From Prunus persica (taxonomy: Eukaryota > Streptophyta > Magnoliopsida > Rosales > Rosaceae): a DNA stretch of 64,000 nt. A program made the translations under genes and the position numbers. The stretch is from contig NC_034014.1 in the NCBI RefSeq assembly GCF_000346465.2, forward strand, positions 26,607,600 to 26,671,599. The letters run 5' to 3'. Shown in pieces: positions 1 to 10,291 of this stretch. Each line of letters starts with the position of its first letter. Positions within the stretch are counted from its first letter, which is position 1. A model generated the notes under the pieces. That model was not told where the DNA came from, ran no database searches, and worked only from the letters and a program-made list of their open reading frames with translations.

Positions 1-970
1 AGATTGGTTCGGTACTCCGATAGTACTGTAATAAAAAACATACTATAAAAATACAATTTATAAAACTTTCACATAACATAAGTTCTTGAACAAATACACC
101 AAATTATCCTTGTAAAATATAAAAATCCAATAGTCTAATTCATCGAAGTATGAAATCAAATAACTTAGTCACTATATCATTCAATATATACTCAAGATGT
201 ACTGGGAGCCACTTGTGTTTGTTATTTGAACCTTTGAGTGTTCTTTTTACTGAATTCTCTACATTTATGTAAATAATTTTGACATTTGTTCCACGTTGGG
301 TTTTTTAGTTTTCATGCTGAATCCAACCATATAAAGAACATAAAATTTGGATTAAAGATTGGAAAGTTACAGGTAAATAAAGGAGACAAAGGTCGAAACT
401 GGAAAACATAGGAAGTTCATAAATTCCTCTCTCACCAAAAAGTGCTACAATGCTTGGGATACAATAATGATAAAGCAATGATACAATGGTGATAAAAAAG
501 TGATACAGCAGTGATACAAAATGTTGATTGTATTTACCTTTGGTTTCTTGTTTTGTATTTAAATAATAAAATAAGTATAAATATCAGATCGATATGGGTT
601 TCCGTCCGGTTAGGAATATTGTTTCTGTTAACCAAACCAAACCAAACATTTCGATACGGATCGAATCAGATCGAAATAATTAAAATTAAAAAATAATTAT
701 TTAACCAAACTAAATCAAACTGTCAATACAGTACGATCGTTACGCAGATAATTCGGATAAGATCCCCACCCCTAATTTATATAATGTTGCATGTTATTGT
801 TTTTAATTAAACTATTGAATTCTACTCATGTTGTGTCACTGCCAACTGCATATTACTATACCGTAGACATAGACATATAATTTCCAAACAAAACCATACC
901 ATACACATGGTTAATAAAAGAATCCATAAACCGGTACTAGCTACTGTGCCATCTATTCCAACTTTAGATC
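1..970. other. Gene-free AT-rich stretch with transposon remnant
   Basis: I see no coding region here. Around 458-525 there is a short degenerate tandem repeat built on gtgatacaa/atgatacaa. From about 600 the sequence becomes rich in aaccaaaccaaac and related strings. It ends at 763-774 in ccccacccctaa, the same kind of terminus as the hAT-like MITE at 1334-1900, so the stretch before 774 is probably a decayed relative of it. I could not place its left end. Confidence 0.4.
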
Positions 971-1333
971 ACCCAACATCCCTACGAGTACGATACGAAC
1001 ACAACTTCACCACCCTTCCTAAAACCAAACGGCTTCACCAACATTCCTTCACAGCCAAGCAGCCCAATTTCTTGCGGGCGTATAGTGAAGAATTTAGCCC
1101 ATGATTCTGCAACACTATACTCTTTCATCACCCGCAAGTGAAAACAAGAAACATAAACACTTCCATCGGACCGCCGCTTTTCATGTTGCTCAAAGAAAGC
1201 AAGCGATTCGCTGTATCTTAAAATAAACAAAGCAAAAATATGTTCCCACACCCATTCTTCTGCGTCTCCGCAGAGTGGCTTTGAGCAACAGGATCTTGCC
1301 AAATAATTCAGCGGACAAATCAAATGACACGAT

Positions 1334-1900
1334 TAGGGGTGGGCATCAAAACCGAATAACCGAATTAAACTGGACCGAAGAACATTTAAAAAAAAAAAAC
1401 ATGTTGACCAAAAAATCAAACCTAATTCAAAAAACCGAACCAAACCGTCTCCAATCGATTCCCGTTCCAGTTTTATACCCCAACAAACTGAACTGGACTG
1501 AACCGAACATGCCAAATTAAAAAATATATAATTTTAATATTTATTTATATCTAATGCTATATTTTTAATCTCATAACTAATATTTACCCAAGTTCAATTT
1601 CACAACATCTCTCTTTTCTAGCCTCAATATTTATGTTTGTATGAAATTGGATAATTTGTTAATTTTCAAGCCAAAAAATAAAATTTCAGTTGAAATTTGT
1701 ATAAAAAAATCATTTGAAATAATAATAATCAGGTTCAAAACCGAACCAGGCCAGAACCGGATCGAAACTAGTTCAACCTGAATTGGACAATTTTATAAAT
1801 TTTTTTGTTAAAACTAGACCAAGCTGAACCGAATAAATAATACCAGTTTTGGTTCCAATCTGAGGCAAAAACCGGCCGAATCAAACCGTGCACACCCCTA
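1334..1900. mobile_element. hAT-like non-autonomous element (MITE), 567 bp
   Basis: Termini are TAGGGGTGGGCA at the left and, as reverse complement, TAGGGGTGTGCA at the right (11 of 12 match). It is flanked by the perfect 8-bp duplication gacacgat (1326-1333 and 1901-1908). An 8-bp target duplication with short inverted repeats of this type is characteristic of the hAT superfamily. The inside is AT-rich with many aaccgaa-type words and no transposase. It sits inside the F-box pseudogene. Confidence 0.8.
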
Positions 1901-2045
1901 GACACGATTAGCTTATCGTCCTCGTGTATAACAGACTACCACATCCAATGCAGAGCACCATTAACAAAAGCATGTTTATTATCATCGGTAGGCCCTCCAG
2001 GTAGGAAGTTTGCAGGAACACCAGAAAAGCAACACTACGAATCTT

Positions 2046-3031
2046 AGAGCCGTATATATATATATATATATATATCTCTCTAGCAGAAAAACAAACCCCC
2101 TACCCCTTCAGCGCCGCATCTTGGGGGGGAGGTGGTCTACCCCTCCTCCCCTCCCCTCCTCTTCCTCCTTCTTCCTCCTTGAATCACACTTCCCTTATTC
2201 TCCCCTTTTTCCAATCTGGTGGGATGAAGACCATGGGCATGATTTCCCCTATCACCACCATCTTTACCTTGGTAATGCTTCATACTGACCCCAAATCCAT
2301 GGTTCATCTAGATTCCTTCACCTCCCCTTTGATCTGGCCTCATCCTTGGTTTGCAGCTACAAATTTTAAAAGCATTTTGGCCCGTATTTATTGGAAGGTG
2401 TGTAGAGCTCTAGCTCGGGTGTTTGCACCACCTCCTTCCAGGTTCTTGGTTCTTTTCCTCCTGACTGTGGAATGGGTTTTCTCATTCTTTTTTTGTTGGC
2501 TGCTGTCTTTTAGATGTATTAGTTTGGTTAATTCTGGATATGTTAGTGAATCTCGGGTGGGCTATGTTTTGAGGGATGTTTGGCTTGGTTTGCTGACTTA
2601 CGGATGTTTGGTTCTTCATGGTGATGATTGGTGGTTTGTCCATCTACAGTCGTGGAGTTTCTCTTTACTGGTGGTGGCGGCTTGGAGTTTCTCTTTGGTT
2701 GTGGCGGCTAGGTTTCCTGTGCTTTATTTTATGTATTTTATATTTACTGTGGGCTTTATGCTGAATGTGGGCGTAATGCCTCTTTGTGGGCTATATGCCT
2801 TTATGTGGGCTAAATGCCTTTATGTGGGCTAAATGCCTTTTTGTTGGCTTATGACATTTTAGTTTTTGGCTCGGGAACATGATCTTCATGCTATACTGTA
2901 CTAGTTTTAGCTAGATTTGTTTGTGTTTGTTTTCTGTTAGTTTTATGGTCGGTGCTTTTACTCGGCTTTTTTTGTACTGTTCTCTACCCCCTTGAGGGTT
3001 TGCAATGACTTGCAACTTCGACCAAAAAAAA
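2046..3031 (+). mobile_element. LINE-like retroposed insertion with A-tail, 986 bp
   Basis: The insertion ends in an A-run (3024-3031) and is flanked by the duplication aacactacgaatctt (2031-2045) and aacactaagaatctt (3032-3046), 14 of 15 identical. Both are the hallmarks of target-primed reverse transcription. No reverse transcriptase is visible, so it is either a 5'-truncated LINE or a non-autonomous element mobilised by one. A 217-codon open frame runs through it (2179-2832) with no recognisable domain. A (TA)n run at 2053-2075 lies near the 5' end. It interrupts the FBA pseudogene within the GRFLV codons. Confidence 0.75.
2748..2850 (+). repeat. Tandem repeat, about 19-bp unit, five copies
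   Basis: The motif tgtgggctaaatgccttta recurs about every 19 bp with gradual divergence inside the 3' part of the LINE-like insertion. The last full units are almost identical. Confidence 0.75.
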
Positions 3032-3200
3032 AACACTAAGAATCTTCCAGGATCCCCTGGCCACAGACGAATCTCAACTTCATGTTCATAGCAGACATGC
3101 TTTACAATTCTCAAAACCTTATAGTCGTCTGTACGCGAATCATAGCCAAATGCATATGCCCGAATAGGGTAACACGAGGCAGAGGCAAAAACAAAAACTT

Positions 3201-3732
3201 TCTAATACACGGGTTCCAAATTAATGTGGTAATGCGCTGATCATGGAGGCATATGAGCCCGTTACAAGTTCCGGCCCCCAACAAATATTCTTTTGTTAGT
3301 TTATAGTCTTCTTGACGTCTTTTAATTTCAATGTAAGCGACTTTTAGATGAGGGCTTATTTTTTAACCGTTTGATCAAATTAACTAATTTAATGTAACGA
3401 TTAAGAGATAGAGTTTTATCTAAGGGCCTTAGATAAGACCCTAACTATAAAATTCCACCTTAGTAGAATACCTTTTAAATAAATATTTATAGGTGGGGGG
3501 GTGTTGGTGGTGTTGTTATTAGGACTACAATTACAAAAGACTAAATATAAGAAGCTATATGATTGTAATTTGTAAGTGTGAGTTAAAATTCACAACCTCA
3601 AGATTTAATAAGAACCATTCAACTTTGAACAAGTCAAGGAACTCAATAAATTCTGCAACTGCGAGCTAATTTCGATCTTTGATATGCCTCTCTTGTGCCC
3701 TCAGCTATTGTGTGACAATACAATAGAATACG
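3201..3732. other. Intergenic region upstream of LOR
   Basis: No gene is seen. The sequence is AT-rich, with a G-rich patch at about 3493-3515 (ggtggggggg then gttggtggtg). The last 100 bases should hold the promoter and 5' leader of the LURP-one-related gene; I see no clear TATA box. Confidence 0.4.
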
Positions 3733-4587
3733 ATGTCGTTTGCGGTGCCTGTCCCTTCAGCTGGACCAAGCGCTCCGCCTCTGTCAAACCCCGTGGTCGT
3801 GGTCAACTCACAGTTCCTATCATCCTACCCTGTGGATCTAGTCATTAGCGAGAAGCTCATGACCATTAAGGAGGGCTCATTTTCTATCTCCGATGTTAAC
3901 GGCAACGTCATGTTCAACGTTAAAGGTTCTGTTCTCAGCCTTCATGATCATCGTGTGTTGGTTGACAGCGCCGGTGCTCCAATCGTCACATTTCGACAAA
4001 AGGTACATACAAAAATTAAATCACATTGTAATTTGTATGTGCCAATTAATAATACTGCTTGTTCTAAATTGTTATGTTTTTTTCTTAAATTTTGAGCATT
4101 AGATATTGACAGCGCATAGGAGATGGCAAGTATACAGAGGAGATAGCTCAGACAGCAAAGAGCTACTTTTTAGTGCCAAGAAGTCGGGGATTATTCAACT
4201 AAAGACTGAATTGGATGTGTTCTTGGCTTCTAACACAAAAGAAGACACCCATGATTTCAAGGTCAAAGGCAGTTTTAAGGAAAGATCATGCACCATATAT
4301 ACTAAAGAGAACACCATCATTGCACAAGTAAGATCAATCATATAGTTAAATTCGTTCCATTGATTTTATTTATTTTATTTAATTTTTTTAAGGTAAATGA
4401 TAGAAATGGATGAGTGGTGATATTTATATTTATGTTACAGATGCATAAGCAAGGTGGTGTTAAAAATCGTGTGTTAGGACAAGATGCGTTTTCAGTGACA
4501 GTGTACCCTCAGGTTGATTTCGGATTTATAGTTGCTGTTGTGGTGATTCTTCATGAGATTAATCAGGATCGAAAGGGGGAAGATTAG
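3733..4587 (+). CDS. LOR: LURP-one-related (LOR) protein, 3 exons, 213 aa
   Basis: Exons 3733-4002, 4103-4327 and 4441-4587, all phase 0, with gt/ag introns. The product follows the LOR family plan: a variable proline-rich N-terminus, then the tubby-like beta-barrel half (VDLVISEKLMTIKEGSFSIS, VMFNVKG, HRVLVDSAGAPIVTF), the second repeat (RRWQVYRGDSSDSKELLFSA, FLASNTKEDTHDFKVKGSF, CTIYTKENTIIAQ), and a hydrophobic C-terminal strand/helix (VDFGFIVAVVVILHEIN). Length and intron positions match Arabidopsis LOR-type genes (about 210 aa). Family members are linked to basal defence against oomycetes, but the biochemical role is unknown. The start is the first ATG of the open exon. A degenerate paralogue lies tail to tail downstream. 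Gene call certain; function only by family. Confidence 0.93.
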
Positions 4588-4991
4588 CGAAGCTGATCAT
4601 AATTCATTTGTAATAAGTTAGCTGCTACTTGAATTTTCATCATATGAATTGAATAAAATGATTTCCTTAATTATACTAATGTCATTTCAAACCAATCAAG
4701 ACCTTGTTGTGTAACTTAAACTATGAAAAACTTTTACATTTTAGTATATTTAATTTCTATCGGGGCATGTTTACTTTGCAATTTATCAATTTAAGCGATA
4801 TTGGAAGAAGAGGAAATCGGATACAATACTTTGAGTGGTAGAACTCAAGTTATTAGCATATTGAGGGGATTAAAAAAAAACAAGCGAAAAAAGAAAAGAA
4901 GGGCCCGGGGCAAGATTAACCACAAAGGCAAGGGGCATGCACAAACATAATAGATCGAATTGATTGGACTTGATCAACTCAATCCTTGATA
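4588..4991. other. Convergent intergenic space between the two LOR copies
   Basis: This holds the 3' UTR of the plus-strand LOR gene (a possible poly-A signal gaataaaatga lies near 4650) and the region beyond the stop of the minus-strand copy. No other gene is seen. Confidence 0.5.
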
Positions 4992-5784
4992 TTAATCGCC
5001 ATTATCAAGGTTAATTGCATCAAGAATCACAATAAGCGCAACTATGAATGCATAATCAATACCAGGAGAAATTGTCACTATGAAAGTATCATTGGCAAAC
5101 AAGTTAGCAGTCTGCTTCTTATGCATCTGCAATATTTCCTACAACATTCTGAGTCATTATATTTTTCCATATAGAAAAGAAGTAAACAAATGAAATCACT
5201 ATAACAAGTAGTTTATCAACAAATTAAGGAAATATATCGATCTTAACTTGGGCAATGATGGTAGAAGACTTCCCAGCATATATGACGCAAGATCGTTGGA
5301 GCCAACTTCCTTTGATTTTGAAGTCACGTGCATTCTCAGTGGTGTTATTTGCTAAGAAAACATGCAATGTGGTCTTCAATTGGAACCCTGAAGAGCGCTT
5401 AGCACTAAAAATCAAATCCCTTGATTCTTTGCTATCGCCCCTAAACACTTGCCATCTATCGTCGAAACTCATTAACTACGTATATATGCACATATACACA
5501 AATCAACAAGACTATCGCATGAAATGAGGATGTTAATTCAAATCTCATAGACGACAGTTCTTAATTAATTAACAAACGTTACATCGAGGTAGAGTGAGAA
5601 TGGGATTTCCAGCAGGGTCAATTAAGAGTCGACGCCCGATGGAGTGAGAGTGTTTATGTTCCACTTTGAAGATGATATTGACATCGATGCGAGTGACTAC
5701 AAGGTTGCCTACAGTGAAGGAGAGCATGCCTTTTCTTACAATTCTAATAGCATTCATAGTGGCGAGGTGTATATAGAGATGCAT
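4992..5784 (-). pseudogene. Degenerate LURP-one-related paralogue
   Basis: All three LOR exons are recognisable on the minus strand. Exon 1 remnant about 5784-5583 contains RRLLIDPAGNPILTL. Exon 2, 5475-5248, contains DRWQVFRGDSKESRDLIFSA and CVIYAGKSSTIIAQ. Exon 3, 5126-4992, starts MHKKQTANLFANDTFIVTIS, continues into IVALIVILDAIN and ends in TAA. Exon 3 is too interrupted by its small size to show as a long frame. Two defects: the N-terminal third of exon 1 is not recognisable, and the only GT at the exon 1 end (CGAT/GTAACG) leaves one extra base, so exon 1 does not join exon 2 in frame. The paralogue at 3733 has a clean phase-0 junction there. I infer a pseudogene; a shifted start or alternative donor could still yield a shorter protein. 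Confidence 0.7.
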
Positions 5785-8700
5785 GTCTAAATCCTAAATT
5801 CTAATGTCTTGCAATAGGGAGGTGTATACGGCTGTAAATATAGATCACAGTCATGAGATGGGAAAAAATATGCAAATGTACATCTAATTTTACACCCATT
5901 CAAGTGGGTCCCGTAACAAAAAAGTCGAGAGAAATGAGAGGAAAACTGCCTAAAAGATGGGGAACTTATTAAAATAGTGGGTCCAAGACATGGCTAAGAT
6001 TTATTAAAATGGGGAAGTTATTAAAATGATGCAAATGTACAAAGTTCTTCTCTAACAACTCTCTAATGTATGGTCAGATTTCATTCAAATTGAAATATAA
6101 AACTAATTAATGGTGAAAAATAAATTCATATCAAAGTCGATGGTTCAGATTAATTTTATTTACATCATATTGAATGAAATTATATCTTATCGAAATTTAA
6201 AAAAATTTAGGTCGATTTGTTTAGAAAAAATAATTAAACCTAACACACACAAAATCAACATAAAAAAATTTAACATAAAAAATAAATTAATACAAGAAAA
6301 TTGGATTTACATCTTTGAATTTGCATCCAACTCATTTGAGCAAAAAATAACATTTGCATCTCTCGGAGGTGTAACAGAGATGTAAAAGTGACTTTACACC
6401 TCTGAATTTACATCTCCCCACTGTGGATGCTCTAATATCAACAAAATGGTGGGGCTACAGTACCGACGGCTGGTGATGGGAACAAAGTTAGGGAATAGTA
6501 CACTTCGTGTTAGCATCATCATTATGATAATTAAGAGAGATTAATGTGTGATCAAGCCCTTGATTTATGTTAATAATAAGGTTTCCTTGTTGTATTTACA
6601 GATAAGGCCACGTCATAATCATATGTACGTGAAATGTAATGTTTCTTTCAGAGTCATCGTTGACTACTAGGACATGAGAATTGATGAATTCTTATTCTAA
6701 AAATTCTATGTGAATAGGTTTGGCTCTTTCCTCCTTTCTATATTAATTATATGTTTGACAAAACGCTATGGTCCAAAGTTGGAAGTTAACTCATAATTTA
6801 CGTGATGATGTGATGTTGTTATTTTCTTGGAAGGAAATTATGGGCCGCTGTTTTGTTGGACGGAAATGATGAGCTGTTGTTTTTCTTTCTTGGAAAACAT
6901 TGAAAGGAAACTATTGGACAAGGGTAAATGAAAGGGATATGTTCTAGTTGAATTTGATCTAAAATTCAAGCAATTGTCAAAACAACTGAGTGATTACATG
7001 TATAATGTAGTTTGTGACACGAATAAAGTTTAATTCACAAAGAAATTATGGAAATTTGCATATCTATAATCAACGACATTAATTAATACGACAATATATA
7101 TAAATTATCATATTATATGATCAGTTATAGAATTTTGATTTATATTTTTTTTAATGAAAATTTTTTGTTGTAGTGAGTAATAATTCTGGTTGTTCAATGT
7201 TCAAGAATTCTTGTTTAGGTATTTCTTACTATCGAATGTTTATTCAAAACCATATTATTCAAAACCTGCTGGAAACCAAAGTATCTATATATAAGAAAGA
7301 TAAAGAAGAAAAAGCAGCCAATTTAATTATTGTGCTTAACTGTGTGGATTAACAATGAGTGGTGCATGTGGTCGCACAATTGAGAGACTTGTAAGCCGAA
7401 AGAGATGGGAAGACCAGTCAACCAAATTGTCTGGTATAAATGTGGGTGGTCAACGTCAAGATTGAGAGGATATATCGAGGAAAATCATATGGTTTTGAAG
7501 ATCTTGGGGTTGTGCAGTAAATGGAGGCTGATTGTATATAACATTACTTTGCACAAACATCAAACATGGCTTCATCATTATTTTCATGTCTAGCACTCAC
7601 GGTTTGGAGCTACCAAACCAGCACTCACGGGCCTATCAAAATTAAATTAAATAAATACATTTATAAAAATAAATTAAAAAGAAGAAGCAGCAGCTTTGAC
7701 CAGCATGCAGTTCTGTTGGAATTCTATATTAAATTTAGCTGGGCATTTTTGACAGACAAACATCCATGGAATGTTTTTCTTTTACAAGCTTTGGCCTGTG
7801 AAGTAAACTGCCCTCTATTAATATGGAAATTCCCTTTTAGCTCTTACCTACCACTTTGCATTAAAAATTGGATCCCTTTTTTCTTTTGGGGTCAATAAAA
7901 ATTGGATCCCTTTAACCTAATGAAAGGGGTCGCGAGGAAAGTTTAATTCCACTCCTCTCTCATGCAATTTGGGCATGGTATCAAATGTTCCTAGTGTGCT
8001 TCTTTTAGGCGTGGAGGATTTAAATTTAATCATTTGAAATGGTTGTGGATTAGACATGGATGAGGTGTGACAGATTTATTAATTGGTCTTTAATTATCAC
8101 ACTGCTGAAGTCAAAGGTCTACAGAAACATAACCATCATCCCATTATGATCTCTTTAATATTATCCTTAATAGGATCATATGAGTATTTGTTGTTGTGTG
8201 TGTTTAATTTAGGATCATTTATGTTGAGAGGGACGATAGTATATTAAACTCACACACATTACACAGATACTGTAACTAGAACCCAAGACCTTTCTTGGAA
8301 GAACAATTGTTCTAAAACACTACACTACTAGTGAGTTCTTTGCGTTGCTGTGTTTTTATGTATAGAAGCAAACATAGCTAAGGAAAATCCACCCGCAAAA
8401 TTTTGAAAGGGATGACGATCTCAATGTTTTTTGTTTGTTTTTTTAATTTGGGTTAAAAAATGATCCCCATTAGATGGAAATATAAATTAAACAAAAGGAT
8501 CTTATGACATTATAATCCAAAATAAAAGAAGAATAACCTCAGGCTCTTGTAGTATGAAAATTTTCTCTTTTTTGATTCCGTAGTATGTCTTATTGGACCA
8601 TACTTAACTTGAAAGTCATTGACCCCAAAAACAAACTTGAAGGTTAAACTCTAATAAACTACTAGTTTTAATTTGATTTGTGCCTCCACAGAAGAAAACA

Positions 8701-9780
8701 TTTCTAGTTTTAATTTTAATTCTATTCATATATGAAACTACTTCTAAAGTTCTAAAAACTACCAAAGAAAACTAAAAGTAGCAACACCACCCGCCTAGCT
8801 AGGAGGTTCTTGTAGGCAAGAAAAAGTCACTAGGTTAGATTACTGCCATATAGTTAATCAAATAATCATGTCATAAAAATTAAGTAAATTTAGGTTTTAC
8901 TCATAAAAAAACTTTCACTTTTGGAAAAAGCCAAAGCTTTTTTGAAAAAAGACGGAATAACCTCTCAACTTTCAAACCAAAGACATGCAAATGTAAAGGA
9001 TTTATTAGGAAATCAAAAAATAAATAAGGGCAATTTTGTCCATTTTTGCTTCTTTTAAAAATTTTCTCTCTCCTTTGGGCTTTTCCAAAATCTCCCTAAA
9101 AATTACATGTAGATGTTGTTAGGATAAAATAGCTCATATTTATGAAATCTTATCACATTACTTACACTAATTTTAGAATGGAGCTATTCACGTTTTACCC
9201 TTACACACTCCTACACTTGTGCAGTGAGAAGTGTAGAAGTGTCCAAAAAAAACACCTAGAGAAAAAATACACGTGATATATGCACGTTGACACAGAACGT
9301 GAAAACGAATTGAAAAAGCACGAATTTACGGTACCCTATTTTTAGACATACACAACTCTTGAATAAATAATAAATAAAACTAAATTTCAAAATAATATTT
9401 TTATGGTATTAAAAAAATTAAGTAATTGAAGAAGAAATACAAGTAACTCTTGGTGGAAAGCTTGGTTTATATCCATGAAAAGTGGAACACATAAAAGAGG
9501 GACAAGGCCGGCCCCGATCGAGACATACAATACTTGGCTTTCTTATCCACAGAAGTCCCCATTATTCAATTTCCATTATGACTTTTCTATGCTTATTATC
9601 AGCACCACTGACTAAGTGACCACCCCAACCTACCTTCACTATGAATTTAGGATCACTCATAAGAATAAATATAATATAAAATAATATGACCAAAATTAAA
9701 AAATAAAAATTACCAAAAAAGAAAAGTAAAAAGACATTTTCCCATGGTCTGACGTGTACACAAATACAGTATAGTGACCG
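5785..9780. other. Gene-free AT-rich region with MITE-like debris
   Basis: No conserved coding sequence is seen on either strand. At about 6330-6440 there are inverted-repeat-like strings (gatgtaaaag, tttacacctctg, tttacatctccccactg) ending in ccccactgtggatgctct, which resembles Tourist/PIF-Harbinger MITE ends; the matching left end was not found. The open frames present are short and lack motifs. Confidence 0.4.
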
Positions 9781-9824
9781 TATAAAGAGCTGCGGTTAGG
9801 CGGAAGCTCTTCGCGCGTTTTATC

Positions 9825-9830
9825 CACGTG
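9825..9830. promoter_or_regulatory. G-box CACGTG upstream of the TOM1-like gene
   Basis: The palindrome CACGTG lies in the context tatccacgtggcgcgtg, with a second ACGT-like core (gacgtgtaca) at about 9751. It is about 460 bp upstream of the start codon. Such cores bind bZIP and bHLH factors; function here is inferred from position only. Confidence 0.45.
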
Positions 9831-9900
9831 GCGCGTGAGCTGTTGAAATTCAACTAGTTCGGGAAAAGCATACTAAACTTGGCGACAGCTTAGGATAGGC

Positions 9901-9903
<3 letters not shown>

Positions 9904-9941
<38 letters not shown>
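9904..9941 (+). repeat. (GA)n microsatellite in TOM1-like promoter or leader
   Basis: An uninterrupted run of about 19 GA dinucleotides. It is the first of two GA runs upstream of the TOM1-like start codon and a potential GAGA/BPC factor site. Confidence 0.9.
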
Positions 9942-9944
<3 letters not shown>

Positions 9945-10121
9945 AACAAAAAAATATAAAGGGAGAGCGAAGAGGAAATTGAAATGAAAGCATTTTGGTA
10001 AAGCAAGAGATAAAAGAAGGAAAGAAAAATCCAAAATCCAATTTCTTTCCTGTAAAAGACTGCAAATTTCCCAAAAGCTTATTAGGGTTTCGAAGTTTCC
10101 ACCTATCCAAACAAGAAAAGC

Positions 10122-10148
10122 ATGGCGGGGAATTTTCCGGGAAAGTGA
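10122..10148 (+). promoter_or_regulatory. Possible short upstream ORF or splice donor in the TOM1-like leader
   Basis: ATG GCG GGG AAT TTT CCG GGA AAG TGA encodes MAGNFPGK, in the same frame as the main start at 10290. If transcription begins upstream, this uORF would precede the main ORF. The end of the frame (GGAAA/GTGAGT) is also a near-consensus 5' splice site, so it may instead be the end of a leader exon. Confidence 0.4.
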
Positions 10149-10227
10149 GTTGTTGTGGGTTATCTTTTTAGTTGCGATTCTGTTTCATTTTTAGACCGAG
10201 GGAAAGTTTCTGCTGCACCAGAAAGTC

Positions 10228-10229
<2 letters not shown>

Positions 10230-10287
<58 letters not shown>
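10230..10287 (+). repeat. (GA)n microsatellite abutting the TOM1-like start codon
   Basis: About 28 GA dinucleotides end two bases before ATG 10290. A long polymorphic run in this position would alter leader length and possibly translation efficiency. Confidence 0.95.

Positions 10288-10289
<2 letters not shown>

Positions 10290-10291
<2 letters not shown>

Larger units (their letters stand above)
982..3200 (-). pseudogene. F-box protein pseudogene, FBA domain, split by two transposons
   Basis: Three collinear minus-strand segments carry the F-box-associated interaction (FBA) domain of plant SCF substrate receptors. Segment 3190-3032 reads YAFGYDSRTDDYKVLRIVKH; segment 2045-1909 reads HAFVNGALHWM, then EDDKLIV; segment 1333-985 reads SFDLSAELFGK, later YSESLAFFEQHEK and MKEYSVAESWAKFFTI, ending at a TAG at 982-984. 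The N-terminal F-box is not found upstream (above 3200), so the copy is 5' truncated. Lesions: an in-frame TAG right after the ALHWMW motif, at least one frameshift near 2005, and insertions at 1334-1900 and 2046-3031. Removing the first insertion together with one copy of its duplication restores the reading frame exactly at IVSFDL. Family membership is well supported; functional loss is clear. Confidence 0.85.

Noticed and set aside
2179..2832. 217-codon plus-strand open frame
   Set aside because: Lies inside an A-tailed insertion, shows no conserved motif and has drifting tandem repeats at its end; not called as a gene.
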